DNA of 64,000 nt from DASXVX01 sp036504075 (GTDB taxonomy: Bacteria > Bacillota > Sulfobacillia > Symbiobacteriales > Symbiobacteriaceae), in contig DASXVX010000055.1 of assembly GCA_036504075.1 (NCBI GenBank), forward strand, positions 225,446 through 289,445. The letters are read 5' to 3'. A program made the position numbers and the translations under genes. Position 1 is the first letter of the stretch. Each line of letters opens with the position of its first letter. This document shows positions 49,859 to 58,192 of the stretch, in pieces. Under the pieces are notes generated by a model, which was not told where the DNA came from, ran no database searches, and was given only the letters and a program-made list of their open reading frames with translations.

Positions 49859-51051
49859 GCCATTCCCTCCAACTCACCCGACCGGTACAGGCCCCCGAGG
49901 GAATACTCCTTCAGCCAATAAGCCAGCTTCTCCTCACTAAGGGTGACAAGGGTCGTCTCTCCCTCGGACCACTTTGCCACGGTCGTCGTTGGCTTTACAT
50001 CGCCAAAGGCATCCAGGAGTTGTGCGGAATGCGTGGCAAAGATCACTTGTGCTCGTTTTGAAGCCTGAACGGCGTGTTCAGCCACGATCGATAGCATGGA
50101 CGGATGAAGCCCGGTCTCCGGCTCGTCGATGGCGATTACCGGCGCTGGAGTGGGACTGGCCAGGACCGCCAATAAGAATAGGAACCGCAGCGTGCCATCG
50201 GACAGGTCCGCTGCCGATTGCTCCTGGTTCAAGGTCTTCCAACGCACCCGCAGTTGAATGCGTTGATCGGCAGCCGGTGGAAACACGAGTTCCTCAAAGT
50301 CTTCGCCAAACGCTGCCCGCATTGCGGCATGGATATCGTCTCTAAACCCACGGTTGGTGGTATACAGCGTATGTAAAACTGGGATCAAGTTTTGTCCATC
50401 AGGGTTTACCCGTGTCTCGGTGCGAGCGACAGCCGGTTGCCTGATGACAGCGTCTCGGTTGGTGTGCAGGTCATGGTAGACACTCCACGATGCCACGTCC
50501 TCCTTAAACAGCGAAGTGAGTCTGTTGGCGGCAAACGGACCGGCCGCGACTGAGAGCAACGCCTCTTCTTCTGGCACCATTTCAAGCGGGGCTATCAAAG
50601 CCTTTTGACGCGGATCAAACACCTTGGCCCAGTTGGGCATTCGCTCCAGGAACTTGAACGGCTCGGACTTTTCCCCAGCATCTACAAGATGGTAATTGGC
50701 CAGTAGTTCACGGCCGATGCGATAAGATCCACCGAGACCTAATCGGGCAAGTTCAAGGATGTAGGTCATGCTGTCTTCTGCCTGGTTGCGGCCGGGTTGG
50801 ATCGGAGAGGTCTTGAGGGTGATTGAGATATTGTCTGCCCGGCCATCCCAAACAAGTTGTCCAATCCCACCTGCTGACTGAACGGTTTTGCCAAGTTGGC
50901 CTTCAGCCGCACGCGCAATGAATTGAATGGCCGTCAGGAGATTGGACTTTCCCGACCCGTTTGGTCCTATGATGACATTCAGGTTGCCGGGCTCCCAGTC
51001 AACCTCCTTCAGGGACCGGAACCCCGCAATTCTCAACCTGAGGATTCGCAT
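49855..51051 (-). CDS. AAA15/OLD-type ATPase, partner of the DUF4276 protein
   Basis: 398 residues; ATG 51051 with GGAGGAAG at 7-nt spacing (the frame extends to 51144 without a site). ABC-like ATPase: Walker A GPNGSGKS at 29-36, signature-like LSDGTLRFLFLL, Walker B/D-loop PVIAIDEPETGLHPSM and switch His FATHSAQLLDAF. Such ATPases drive OLD, Gabija, PARIS and related anti-phage systems, where the ATPase senses infection and controls the nuclease. Two-gene operon with DUF4276; located at the edge of the defence island before glnS. Confidence 0.85.
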   Translation of the reverse strand: MRILRLRIAGFRSLKEVDWEPGNLNVIIGPNGSGKSNLLTAIQFIARAAEGQLGKTVQSAGGIGQLVWDGRADNISITLKTSPIQPGRNQAEDSMTYILELARLGLGGSYRIGRELLANYHLVDAGEKSEPFKFLERMPNWAKVFDPRQKALIAPLEMVPEEEALLSVAAGPFAANRLTSLFKEDVASWSVYHDLHTNRDAVIRQPAVARTETRVNPDGQNLIPVLHTLYTTNRGFRDDIHAAMRAAFGEDFEELVFPPAADQRIQLRVRWKTLNQEQSAADLSDGTLRFLFLLAVLASPTPAPVIAIDEPETGLHPSMLSIVAEHAVQASKRAQVIFATHSAQLLDAFGDVKPTTTVAKWSEGETTLVTLSEEKLAYWLKEYSLGGLYRSGELEGMA

Positions 51052-51351
51052 AACGTTCTTCCTCCAATCAGGAACCTGGACTACATTACGCACGACGGAT
51101 ATCGTGCAGTGATGTTTCGTAACGTGATGGTTCACGCATTGCATTCTTCTTCATCATTAGAATACCCACCTTCCAACCGGTAAATGCATAACCGCTCTTT
51201 TGTTACCGCTATCGTCAAGGGCATCAGAAAAATAGCCGGAGCGCCGCCAGACTCTTTCCAACCGCCACCGGTATGATTATGCTTGGAGTGCTAGGTATCC
51301 GCATCACGGCAGACCGGCCTGGTTAAACTAGGAATTCAGAGGTGGTTCCTT

Positions 51352-53025
51352 TTGGCGGAACAGGAATACAACACGGCCAACTTCATTCAGGACATTATTG
51401 ATGAGGACAAGAAGGCCGGTCGCTACGCGGGCCGGGTCCACACCCGGTTCCCGCCAGAACCCAACGGTTACCTGCACATCGGCCACGCAAAGTCGATCAG
51501 CCTCAACTTCGGCATTGCCGCGGCCAACGGCGGGCTCTGCAACCTGCGCTTCGACGACACCAACCCCACCAAAGAGGAAGGCGAGTACGTCGAAGCCATC
51601 GAGGAAGACGTGCGCTGGCTCGGCTTCGACTGGGACGACCGCTGCTTCAACGCGTCCGACTACTTCGACCAGCTATACGCCTGGGCCGTCAAGCTGATTG
51701 AAGACGGCAAGGCCTATGTGTGCGACCTGTCTCTGGACGAAATGCGCGAGCAGCGCGGCACCCTCACCGAACCCGGGCGCGAGAGCCCTTACCGGAACCG
51801 GCCCGTCGCCGAGAGCCTGGACCTGTTCCGCCGGATGAAGGCCGGCGAGTTCCCGAACGGCGCCCGGGTGCTGCGGGCCAAAATCGACATGGCCTCCGGC
51901 AACATGAACCTGCGCGACCCGGTGCTCTACCGCATTCTCCACGCCGAGCACCACCGGGCCGGGTCGCAGTGGTGCATCTATCCGATGTACGACTACGCCC
52001 ATCCCCTGTCCGATGCCATCGAGCACGTCACCCACTCCATCTGCACGCTGGAGTTTGAGGACCACCGCCCGCTCTACAACTGGCTGCTCGAACAGCTGCA
52101 GATTCCCGATGCGCCCAAGCAGATTGAGTTCGCCCGCCTCAACGTGACCCACACGCTCACCAGCAAGCGCGGGCTGCGCCGGCTGGTGGAAGAGGGCCAC
52201 GTGAGCGGCTGGGACGACCCCCGCATGCCGACCCTGTCGGGTTTGCGCCGGCGCGGATTCACCCCGGAAGCCATCCGCAACTTCTGCAACGACGTCGGCG
52301 TGGTCAAGTCCAACAGCATGGTCAGTCTGGCCCAGCTGGAGTACTTTGTCCGTGAGGACCTCAACCGGCGGGCGCCGCGGATGATGGCCGTGCTCCGGCC
52401 GCTCAAGGTCGTGCTGGTCAACTATCCGGAAGACCTGACCGAGGAGTTTGACATCGAGAACAACCCCGGCGACCCTGATGCGGGGACTCGCCCGGTCCTG
52501 TTCTCCCGGACGATCTATATCGAGCAGGAGGACTTCATGGAAGTCCCGGCGCCCAAGTACTTCCGCCTGTCGCCCGGGCGCGAGGTCCGGCTGAAGGGCA
52601 CGTACTTCATCAAGTGCGAAGAAGTGGTGAAGGACCAGGAGACCGGCCAGGTGGTCGAACTGCGCTGCACCTACGACCCGGCGACCCGGGGCGGCGAGGC
52701 GCCCGACGGGCGCAAAGTGAAGTCCACGATTCACTGGGTGTCGGCGGGGCACGCCGTGGATGCGACGGTGCGGCTCTACGAGAACCTGTTCCGGACGGAG
52801 AATCCGGGGGAGGGGGGCGACATTATGGCCAACCTGAACCCGAACTCGCTGGAGGTTCTGACCGGCTGCAAGGTCGAACCGTCCACGAACGGGGCCGCTG
52901 TCGGCACCCGGTATCAGTTCCTGCGGCACGGCTATTTCACTGTGGACCCGGATTCCCGCCCGGACCTTTTGGTATTCAACCGCACCATCACGCTCAAGGA
53001 TGCCTGGGCCAAAGTGCGGGCCTGA
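51352..53025 (+). CDS. glnS: glutaminyl-tRNA synthetase
   Basis: 557 residues, the usual GlnRS length. TTG 51352 with AGAGGTGG upstream. Class I motifs: PEPNGYLHIGHAKS (HIGH) near residues 31-44 and a KMSKS-equivalent LTSKRGLRRLVEEG. The catalytic core (RFDDTNPTKEEGEYVEAIEE) and the C-terminal beta-barrel anticodon-binding domains follow. It charges tRNA-Gln with glutamine. Many high-GC Bacillota use the transamidation route, so presence of GlnRS is informative about the lineage. Single gene with a terminator. Confidence 0.96.
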   Translation: MAEQEYNTANFIQDIIDEDKKAGRYAGRVHTRFPPEPNGYLHIGHAKSISLNFGIAAANGGLCNLRFDDTNPTKEEGEYVEAIEEDVRWLGFDWDDRCFNASDYFDQLYAWAVKLIEDGKAYVCDLSLDEMREQRGTLTEPGRESPYRNRPVAESLDLFRRMKAGEFPNGARVLRAKIDMASGNMNLRDPVLYRILHAEHHRAGSQWCIYPMYDYAHPLSDAIEHVTHSICTLEFEDHRPLYNWLLEQLQIPDAPKQIEFARLNVTHTLTSKRGLRRLVEEGHVSGWDDPRMPTLSGLRRRGFTPEAIRNFCNDVGVVKSNSMVSLAQLEYFVREDLNRRAPRMMAVLRPLKVVLVNYPEDLTEEFDIENNPGDPDAGTRPVLFSRTIYIEQEDFMEVPAPKYFRLSPGREVRLKGTYFIKCEEVVKDQETGQVVELRCTYDPATRGGEAPDGRKVKSTIHWVSAGHAVDATVRLYENLFRTENPGEGGDIMANLNPNSLEVLTGCKVEPSTNGAAVGTRYQFLRHGYFTVDPDSRPDLLVFNRTITLKDAWAKVRA

Positions 53026-53056
53026 CGGGGCGCGGCCGGGCCCATGCAATGCCCAC

Positions 53057-53078
53057 GGAGGCGCCCCCTGGCGCCTCC
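53057..53078. terminator. bidirectional terminator between glnS and the ger operon
   Basis: GGAGGCGCC-CCCT-GGCGCCTCC followed by TTTGCTAT. Confidence 0.8.
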
Positions 53079-53095
53079 TTTGCTATAGCCGGTCA

Positions 53096-54235
53096 CTAGT
53101 TCGGTGGGACCCATTCCGGCCGGTCTTTCCGCGGCGAACTCTGGCCCCGGCCCCGCTTCCCCCGCGCCAACGCCACCAGCCAGACCAAAACCTCCAGCCC
53201 CGTCTCCACACTCAGGGCGTACACCGGGAAGTCCGACCGAATGAACGCCTCCGCGTCGACCTGGCCGGCGAACATGAGGAAGGAGAGCGGCAGCATGAGC
53301 CCGGCCAGCGGCGCCACCAGCGGGCGGGACTCCTGCAGGCCGAAGACCAGGGCCAGTTCGCTGGCGATATTCCAGAGCAGGATGGACAGGCTCAGGATGC
53401 CGGCGCCCACCGCCACCACCACCCAGAGGATTTCGACCCGCTCGACGAACTCGCCAATGGTAATCACCTTGGCCAGCGCCAGGTCCGGGTAGCGGGTACT
53501 GCCGGCCTGCTCGACGCCAAAGAGGGCCATCGCCCCGGTGGTGATGACCGCGATCAGCGCCGCACCGGTGGTCACCGCGACGGACTTGGCGAACCAGGAC
53601 CGGTGCGGCTCGTTGTGGTGGGCCTGGAAGGTCGCCATCACGATGCAGATCGCCATGACGCTCAGCGCCAACGGCACGGCGGCGAGCACCGGGCCCGGTC
53701 CGTGGGCCAGCGGGCGCATGATAAACTCAGCCCGGATATGCGGCGTCACCACCAGCGTACCCGCCAGCCCGGCGATGACGAACAGTGGCCCCAGCATTTC
53801 AGCCGCCCTGGCCACCGTCTCCAGCCCGGCCCTGGCCCCGTATGCGACGACCGCCAGCGTGGCCAGCGTAATGACCGGGCCGGGCGTGCCCGGGAGGAAC
53901 AGGGAGGTGATCATGTTGCTAATGGTGTGCAGCAGCATGCAACTAACGAACAGGAAGAAGCAGGGGAACATGAGCGCGACCGGTTTGCCCAGCCACGGCC
54001 CCAGCGTCTCCTCGGCATAGGTGACGAACGTCGCGCCGGGAAAGCGCAGGCCCATATAGGCGTATACGCCGGCCAGGCCGATGTCCAGGACGCAGGCGAC
54101 TGCCAGGGTGATCCAGGCGTCCGATCCGGCGGTCTGGATCAGGATGCTGGGCACAAAGGAACCGGTGAATGAGGCGATGATGCTGACCAGCATCCAGATG
54201 AACTGGCTCGTGGAGATCTCCGTCCGCCCCTTCAT
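53096..54235 (-). CDS. spore germinant receptor B-subunit (GerAB-type permease)
   Basis: About 379 residues from ATG 54235, which overlaps the small upstream gene by ATGA; the longer frame to 54307 would cut into that gene. Ten hydrophobic segments, beginning ISTSQFIWMLVSIIASFTGS, with the GLRFPGATFVTYAEETLGPW loop typical of the amino acid/polyamine-type spore germination family (PF03845). It forms the germinant-binding inner-membrane subunit of a GerA-type receptor. Fourth and last gene of the operon A-C-small-B. Confidence 0.9.
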   Translation of the reverse strand: MKGRTEISTSQFIWMLVSIIASFTGSFVPSILIQTAGSDAWITLAVACVLDIGLAGVYAYMGLRFPGATFVTYAEETLGPWLGKPVALMFPCFFLFVSCMLLHTISNMITSLFLPGTPGPVITLATLAVVAYGARAGLETVARAAEMLGPLFVIAGLAGTLVVTPHIRAEFIMRPLAHGPGPVLAAVPLALSVMAICIVMATFQAHHNEPHRSWFAKSVAVTTGAALIAVITTGAMALFGVEQAGSTRYPDLALAKVITIGEFVERVEILWVVVAVGAGILSLSILLWNIASELALVFGLQESRPLVAPLAGLMLPLSFLMFAGQVDAEAFIRSDFPVYALSVETGLEVLVWLVALARGKRGRGQSSPRKDRPEWVPPN

Positions 54236-54456
54236 CGCAGTCCCAACCGCGCCGACAGGGGGTGGAAGAGGGTCTCGATCAGGTGCACCGGGTTCGGGAG
54301 CGGCCACCCGCCCAGGAGCCCGGCGCTGTATATGGCTCCCGCCAGGACCAGGGCGGCGGTCAGCCCCGCTTCCCGCCGCTGGCGGCGTTTCAGGAGCGGC
54401 ACGATTTCCAGCGCACCGGCGGCCAGATAGGCGATCAGGGCCAGTACCACTTTCAC
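54232..54456 (-). CDS. small membrane protein in the ger operon (74 aa, possible D-subunit)
   Basis: GTG 54456 overlaps the GerC stop (GTGA) and its TGA overlaps the GerB start (ATGA), so it is locked into the operon. Two hydrophobic helices (VVLALIAYLAAGALEIVPLL and LTAALVLAGAIYSAGLLGGW) flank a basic RRQRREA turn. Some ger operons encode a small two-helix D-subunit that modulates the receptor; this fits in size and topology, though position inside the operon differs from the usual end. Confidence 0.75.
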   Translation of the reverse strand: MKVVLALIAYLAAGALEIVPLLKRRQRREAGLTAALVLAGAIYSAGLLGGWPLPNPVHLIETLFHPLSARLGLR

Positions 54457-55643
54457 GGGGCGGGTTCGCCTCCTTCCGGAATGGCTTTGGAGCGGTTGGA
54501 GAGGCCGGTCTTGCGAATCCGGGCCTGCACGTCGATGGCGACCGGCAGGTGCCGGATCTCCTCCCGCCAGCGGGGTCCCAGCCGTCGCCAGGCGTTCGGG
54601 TTCGCCCGCTCGACGAGCCGTCCGAAGCCGAAGGGGTCCGCCCCCGTCGCCGTCGCCTGTTCGAGCGTGCGGCGGAGCCGGTCGACCACCCGCCGTTCCA
54701 TGGCCCGCTCCAGGGCGATCAGCACGGTGGGGTCCCGCAGGTCCAGTGGGGCCTGAGTGTCTTGCAGGGTGCCCTCCAGCACGACGTGGACGGCGATGCC
54801 GGGCCGGCCCCGCTGCCAGGTCACCTCCCGGTGGATCGTTTCGGAGCCCACCTCCACCGTGACATGCCGGTCCTCATCGCCGACCGGCATGGTCACGGCG
54901 CCGATCATCCGCTGCCCCTGGAGCATCATGAGCGTTCGCGTCTCCTGTTGGTTCAGCCAGCCGGCCAGCCTGCCATCGGCGAAGAACGCGGCGCCCTGCA
55001 GTTTCAGGGTGCGGCCCCCGCCGTCGCCTTCCCGTCCCGCAATGGCCGCCACGGGGGCCAGCCAGGGCAGCACCGGGTCCCGGCCCTGCTGCCGCCAGTC
55101 CCGAGCAAATTCCCGCAGGGTGACGGAGAGGCCGGTGTGGGTCCGCTCCACCTCCCGAACGGCCTCGGCGGGAATCCGCTCCAAATCCAGCCGGACCTGC
55201 AGAATGGCCAGCGCCTCGCCCCGGACGGCCAGCAGCAGGCTGGTGGGCCGGACTTCCCGGAACCGGCTGAGAAAGTCGGCGACCGGCTCCAGCCCGGTTT
55301 CCGCCAGCCGCTCCCCGATCAGAATCACGTTGGCGTGGGCCAGAAAGACCCGGCGGGGCAACTGTAGCTGGAGCTTGCGGATGGTGTCCAGCATGGTCCG
55401 GCCGGTCCCGCTGACCACCACCACCGGCGGTTTGTCGCCGCTCGGGCCGGCCGCGCCGGGGTGGCTGATGCGCTGGGGGATGATAATCTGCAGGGAGACC
55501 CGCAGGGCGCCGTCTTCTTCCCGGTCCAGGGCCACGATGCTGACAATGGCCAGGTCGTTGATTTCGATGCGGCTCCAGCAGCCGGTCAGGAACACGGTCA
55601 GAAACACCGCCAGGGCGGCGGCCCGCCATGTCATACGCCTCAT
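54453..55643 (-). CDS. spore germinant receptor C-subunit lipoprotein (GerAC-type)
   Basis: 396 residues. Lipoprotein signal MRRMTWRAAALAVFLTVFLT then GCWSR, the classic GerC start (lipobox Cys at 22, followed by WSRIEINDLAIV). The Ger(x)C family domains follow (GDKPPVVVVSGTGRTMLDTI; RRVFLAHANVILIGERLAET). Anchored to the outer face of the spore inner membrane, it completes the receptor with A and B subunits. Start overlaps GerA stop by ATGA. Confidence 0.92.
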   Translation of the reverse strand: MRRMTWRAAALAVFLTVFLTGCWSRIEINDLAIVSIVALDREEDGALRVSLQIIIPQRISHPGAAGPSGDKPPVVVVSGTGRTMLDTIRKLQLQLPRRVFLAHANVILIGERLAETGLEPVADFLSRFREVRPTSLLLAVRGEALAILQVRLDLERIPAEAVREVERTHTGLSVTLREFARDWRQQGRDPVLPWLAPVAAIAGREGDGGGRTLKLQGAAFFADGRLAGWLNQQETRTLMMLQGQRMIGAVTMPVGDEDRHVTVEVGSETIHREVTWQRGRPGIAVHVVLEGTLQDTQAPLDLRDPTVLIALERAMERRVVDRLRRTLEQATATGADPFGFGRLVERANPNAWRRLGPRWREEIRHLPVAIDVQARIRKTGLSNRSKAIPEGGEPAP

Positions 55644-57280
55644 GGCCCCCGACCTCCCGACGACCCGCCCGGCGGCCCGGGGCGGAGCCCGCCGGCCTGC
55701 CGGCGCCGCCGGAGCACCCGCAGAGAGTCGGGCCGCTTGTCATGCAGCCAGCGGGGCGCCCGGACCAGAACGTCGGTCAGATCACCCAGCGTGAACGGCG
55801 CCACGGGCTGCAGATACGGCACGCCGAAGGAGCGGAGCGCGGCGAGGTGGTAGAGCAGGGCCATCATTCCCAGCATGAGGCCGAACAGGCCCAGCGTGCC
55901 GGCCAGCAGCATCATGATGAACCGGAGGAGCCGCAGGGTGATGCCCATGTTGAAGCGGGGCACGGTGAAGGAGGCGATGCCGGTCGCCGCCACGACAATG
56001 ACCTTGGGCGCCGAAACGATGCCGGCCTGTACCGCCGCCTGGCCGATGACCAGGGCGCCGACGATGCTGACGGCCTGGCCGACCGCCCGGGGCAGCCGGA
56101 CGCCCGCTTCCCGGAGCGCTTCAAAGAAGATTTCCATTAACAGCGCCTCCACAACCGCCGGGAAGGGAATGCCTTCCCGGGTGGCAGCGACGGTCAGCAG
56201 CAGCGCCGTGGGCAGCATCTCCTGGTGGTAACTGGTGACGGCGATCCAGAGTGCCGGCCCCAGCAGGGCGACGAAGACGAAGAAAAACCGGAGCGCCCGC
56301 AGGAAGGTGGCGATCGGGTAGCGCTCGTAGTAGTCTTCGCTCGCCTGCAGAAAACTCCAGAACGAAACCGGCATAATCAGGGCGAACGGCGAGTTGTCGG
56401 CCAGCACGGCGACCCGCCCCTCCGACAGCGCGGCGGCCACGGTGTCGGGCCGCTCGGTGTTCTGAATGGTCGGGAACAGCGAATACGGGTTGTCTTCGAT
56501 CAGCTCTTCCAGATACCCCGTGTCTTCCAGCGAGTCGATCTCCACCGCCGCCAGGCGGCTCCGCACTTCCCGGACGACGGCCGGGGCGGCCACGTCCTGC
56601 AAGTGGACGATGATGACCGTGGTGTGGCTGGAGCGGCCGATCCGCAGGCTTTCGATGCGGAGGTGGGGCGTGCGCAGCCGGTGCCGCAGCAGGGAGATAT
56701 TGGTGCCGATCGTTTCCGTGAACCCGTCCCGGGGACCCCGGATGACCGGCTCCGCCTTGGGCTCCTCGATACTGCGGCCCTCGGCCTTCGGCGCATGCAC
56801 CGCCAGGCCGCGCACCGCGCCGTCCACCATGAGTACAGCGGCATCCTCCAGGAGGGCGCGCAGGAGTTCCCGGACCGTCTTCCCCGGGGTCACGTGCCAG
56901 GCGGAAAGCACGGTCTGGCTGATCCAGCCGTCCAATCCGCCGGGGCCGGGGTCTGCCGGGATGCGGCAGCCGGTGAGCGGCTTGACAACGGTCTGGGCCA
57001 GGTCGTCGGCGGTGACCAGCCCGTCCAGGTAGAGCAGAACGGCCGGCCGGTCGGTCCCGGCCTGAAAGCGGCGGACCACCAGGTCCGGGGCACCTTCCAG
57101 CAGGGTCGCGAAAATCTGGGCGTTCGTCTCTGCGGACGCAGCTACGGCCAGGTCGCCCAGCGCGGTGGTGGCCTGCTCCAGGTCGCTGCTGCGGCGTGTG
57201 GCCGGGACGGCCTCGTCCCCGAGCGCAGCCACGGCCGAGCGGTACCGCTCCAGGACTTTTGTGTGCGTTCCGTCAGCCAT
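55640..57280 (-). CDS. spore germinant receptor A-subunit (GerAA-type)
   Basis: 546 residues from ATG 57280 (the frame begins at 57304). N-terminal soluble domain ~1-250 (DLVVRRFQAGTDRPAVLLYL, PGKTVRELLRALLEDAAVLM), then GRSIEEPKAEPVIRGPRDGF, the hallmark GerA segment, and a C-terminal membrane domain with about five helices (RFFFVFVALLGPALWIAVTS). First gene of the germination operon; it assembles into the ion-conducting receptor that triggers germination. Its presence shows a spore-forming host. Confidence 0.93.
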   Translation of the reverse strand: MADGTHTKVLERYRSAVAALGDEAVPATRRSSDLEQATTALGDLAVAASAETNAQIFATLLEGAPDLVVRRFQAGTDRPAVLLYLDGLVTADDLAQTVVKPLTGCRIPADPGPGGLDGWISQTVLSAWHVTPGKTVRELLRALLEDAAVLMVDGAVRGLAVHAPKAEGRSIEEPKAEPVIRGPRDGFTETIGTNISLLRHRLRTPHLRIESLRIGRSSHTTVIIVHLQDVAAPAVVREVRSRLAAVEIDSLEDTGYLEELIEDNPYSLFPTIQNTERPDTVAAALSEGRVAVLADNSPFALIMPVSFWSFLQASEDYYERYPIATFLRALRFFFVFVALLGPALWIAVTSYHQEMLPTALLLTVAATREGIPFPAVVEALLMEIFFEALREAGVRLPRAVGQAVSIVGALVIGQAAVQAGIVSAPKVIVVAATGIASFTVPRFNMGITLRLLRFIMMLLAGTLGLFGLMLGMMALLYHLAALRSFGVPYLQPVAPFTLGDLTDVLVRAPRWLHDKRPDSLRVLRRRRQAGGLRPGPPGGSSGGRGP

Positions 57281-57542
57281 GTTTGCCCCAACCCCCCGGC
57301 GCACTCATAGGAATGTGGACAAGGGCGTACGGTACAGTACCTGATTCTGGGGGGACTGCACGTGCGCATAGTGTTGGCAGCTATTGCGGGTATCATGCTC
57401 TGCCTGGAGGCGCTGTGGGCTGCCGTCGGGGGTACGGCGCCCGCCGGCCCCGTGACCGAGGCCATGCTGCTGGCACCGGGACCGTTCGGCGGGGCGCGGC
57501 ATAGGCTGGATAGGGACGGGTGGCGACAAGGAGGATCTTGCC

Positions 57543-58127
57543 ATGAGTCAACGGCAGCCCCGCCGTGCTTCGGGCCCCGCCCCGGGGGGACAGATCATGA
57601 TTCTCACCGGGACCGTAGGGCGCGTCAGCCCGCTCTCCGGCAGTCGGCAAACCATTACGCATAAGCTGGTCAGTCCCGCCGGGCGCACGGTCTGGATCGA
57701 CATCGGCGTTATGCCGGATCTGGCCCCCGTTCTGGACGCCTTCGCCGGCCGGCAGGCGACGATCGGGGGGGTCCTGGCGGCGACGTTTCAAGGCGCCTTT
57801 GTGGTGGAGGTCTTCCGGGTCTCCGACCCCGGCGACATGGCCCAGCCCGAACTGCGGCCCGATCCGCGGCCCGGGCCGCGCGGCTTTTCGGTCGGCGGCG
57901 ATCCCGGCTATATCCGGGGGACGCTGGCCGCCGATGACCACGCCCCCGGCGTCTTCGGCTACCAGTCCGGCCCGTCCGGGTATGGCCCCGGCAGTTTCGG
58001 CGCCGACGTCGGCTCCGGCGTAATCGGTCCCGGTGTCTACGGCTATTTGCCCGGCCCGGCCGGTTACGGACCCGGCATATACGGACCCGATGCCTATGGC
58101 CGTCCGTGGGGGTCCTGGCTGGTGTAG
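57543..58127 (+). CDS. hypothetical protein with Gly/Pro/Tyr-rich tail, 194 aa
   Basis: ATG 57543 with AAGGAGG 8 bases upstream. Residues ~1-110 look like a small beta-rich domain (MILTGTVGRVSPLSGSRQTI, VWIDIGVMPDLAPVLDAFAG); the rest is a repetitive tail (GYQSGPSGYGPGSFG, GYLPGPAGYGPGIYGPDAYG) like those of spore-coat or surface proteins. Codons 48-72 are matched by repeat blocks A and B at 48 and 49 kb. Next to a germination operon, a coat role is plausible but unproven. Ends at a shared terminator. Confidence 0.7.
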   Translation: MSQRQPRRASGPAPGGQIMILTGTVGRVSPLSGSRQTITHKLVSPAGRTVWIDIGVMPDLAPVLDAFAGRQATIGGVLAATFQGAFVVEVFRVSDPGDMAQPELRPDPRPGPRGFSVGGDPGYIRGTLAADDHAPGVFGYQSGPSGYGPGSFGADVGSGVIGPGVYGYLPGPAGYGPGIYGPDAYGRPWGSWLV

Positions 58128-58141
58128 CCCACCAAAAAGTT

Positions 58142-58172
58142 GAGCCCGCCGCTCCGTACGAGCGGCGGGCTC
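58142..58172. terminator. bidirectional terminator
   Basis: GAGCCCGCCGCT-CCGTACG-AGCGGCGGGCTC, then TTGCTT; between convergent genes. Confidence 0.85.
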
Positions 58173-58192
58173 TTGCTTATGACTGGACCCGG

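Noticed and set aside
51673..53049. 458-codon minus-strand frame opposite glnS
   Set aside because: Antisense shadow caused by high GC; composition rich in His, Val and Pro with no domain.
57362..57664. Signal-peptide-bearing frame (MRIVLAAIAGIMLCLEALWA)
   Set aside because: After ~45 residues it overlaps the well-supported 57543 gene in another frame and becomes His/Arg-rich nonsense; at most a truncated leader.
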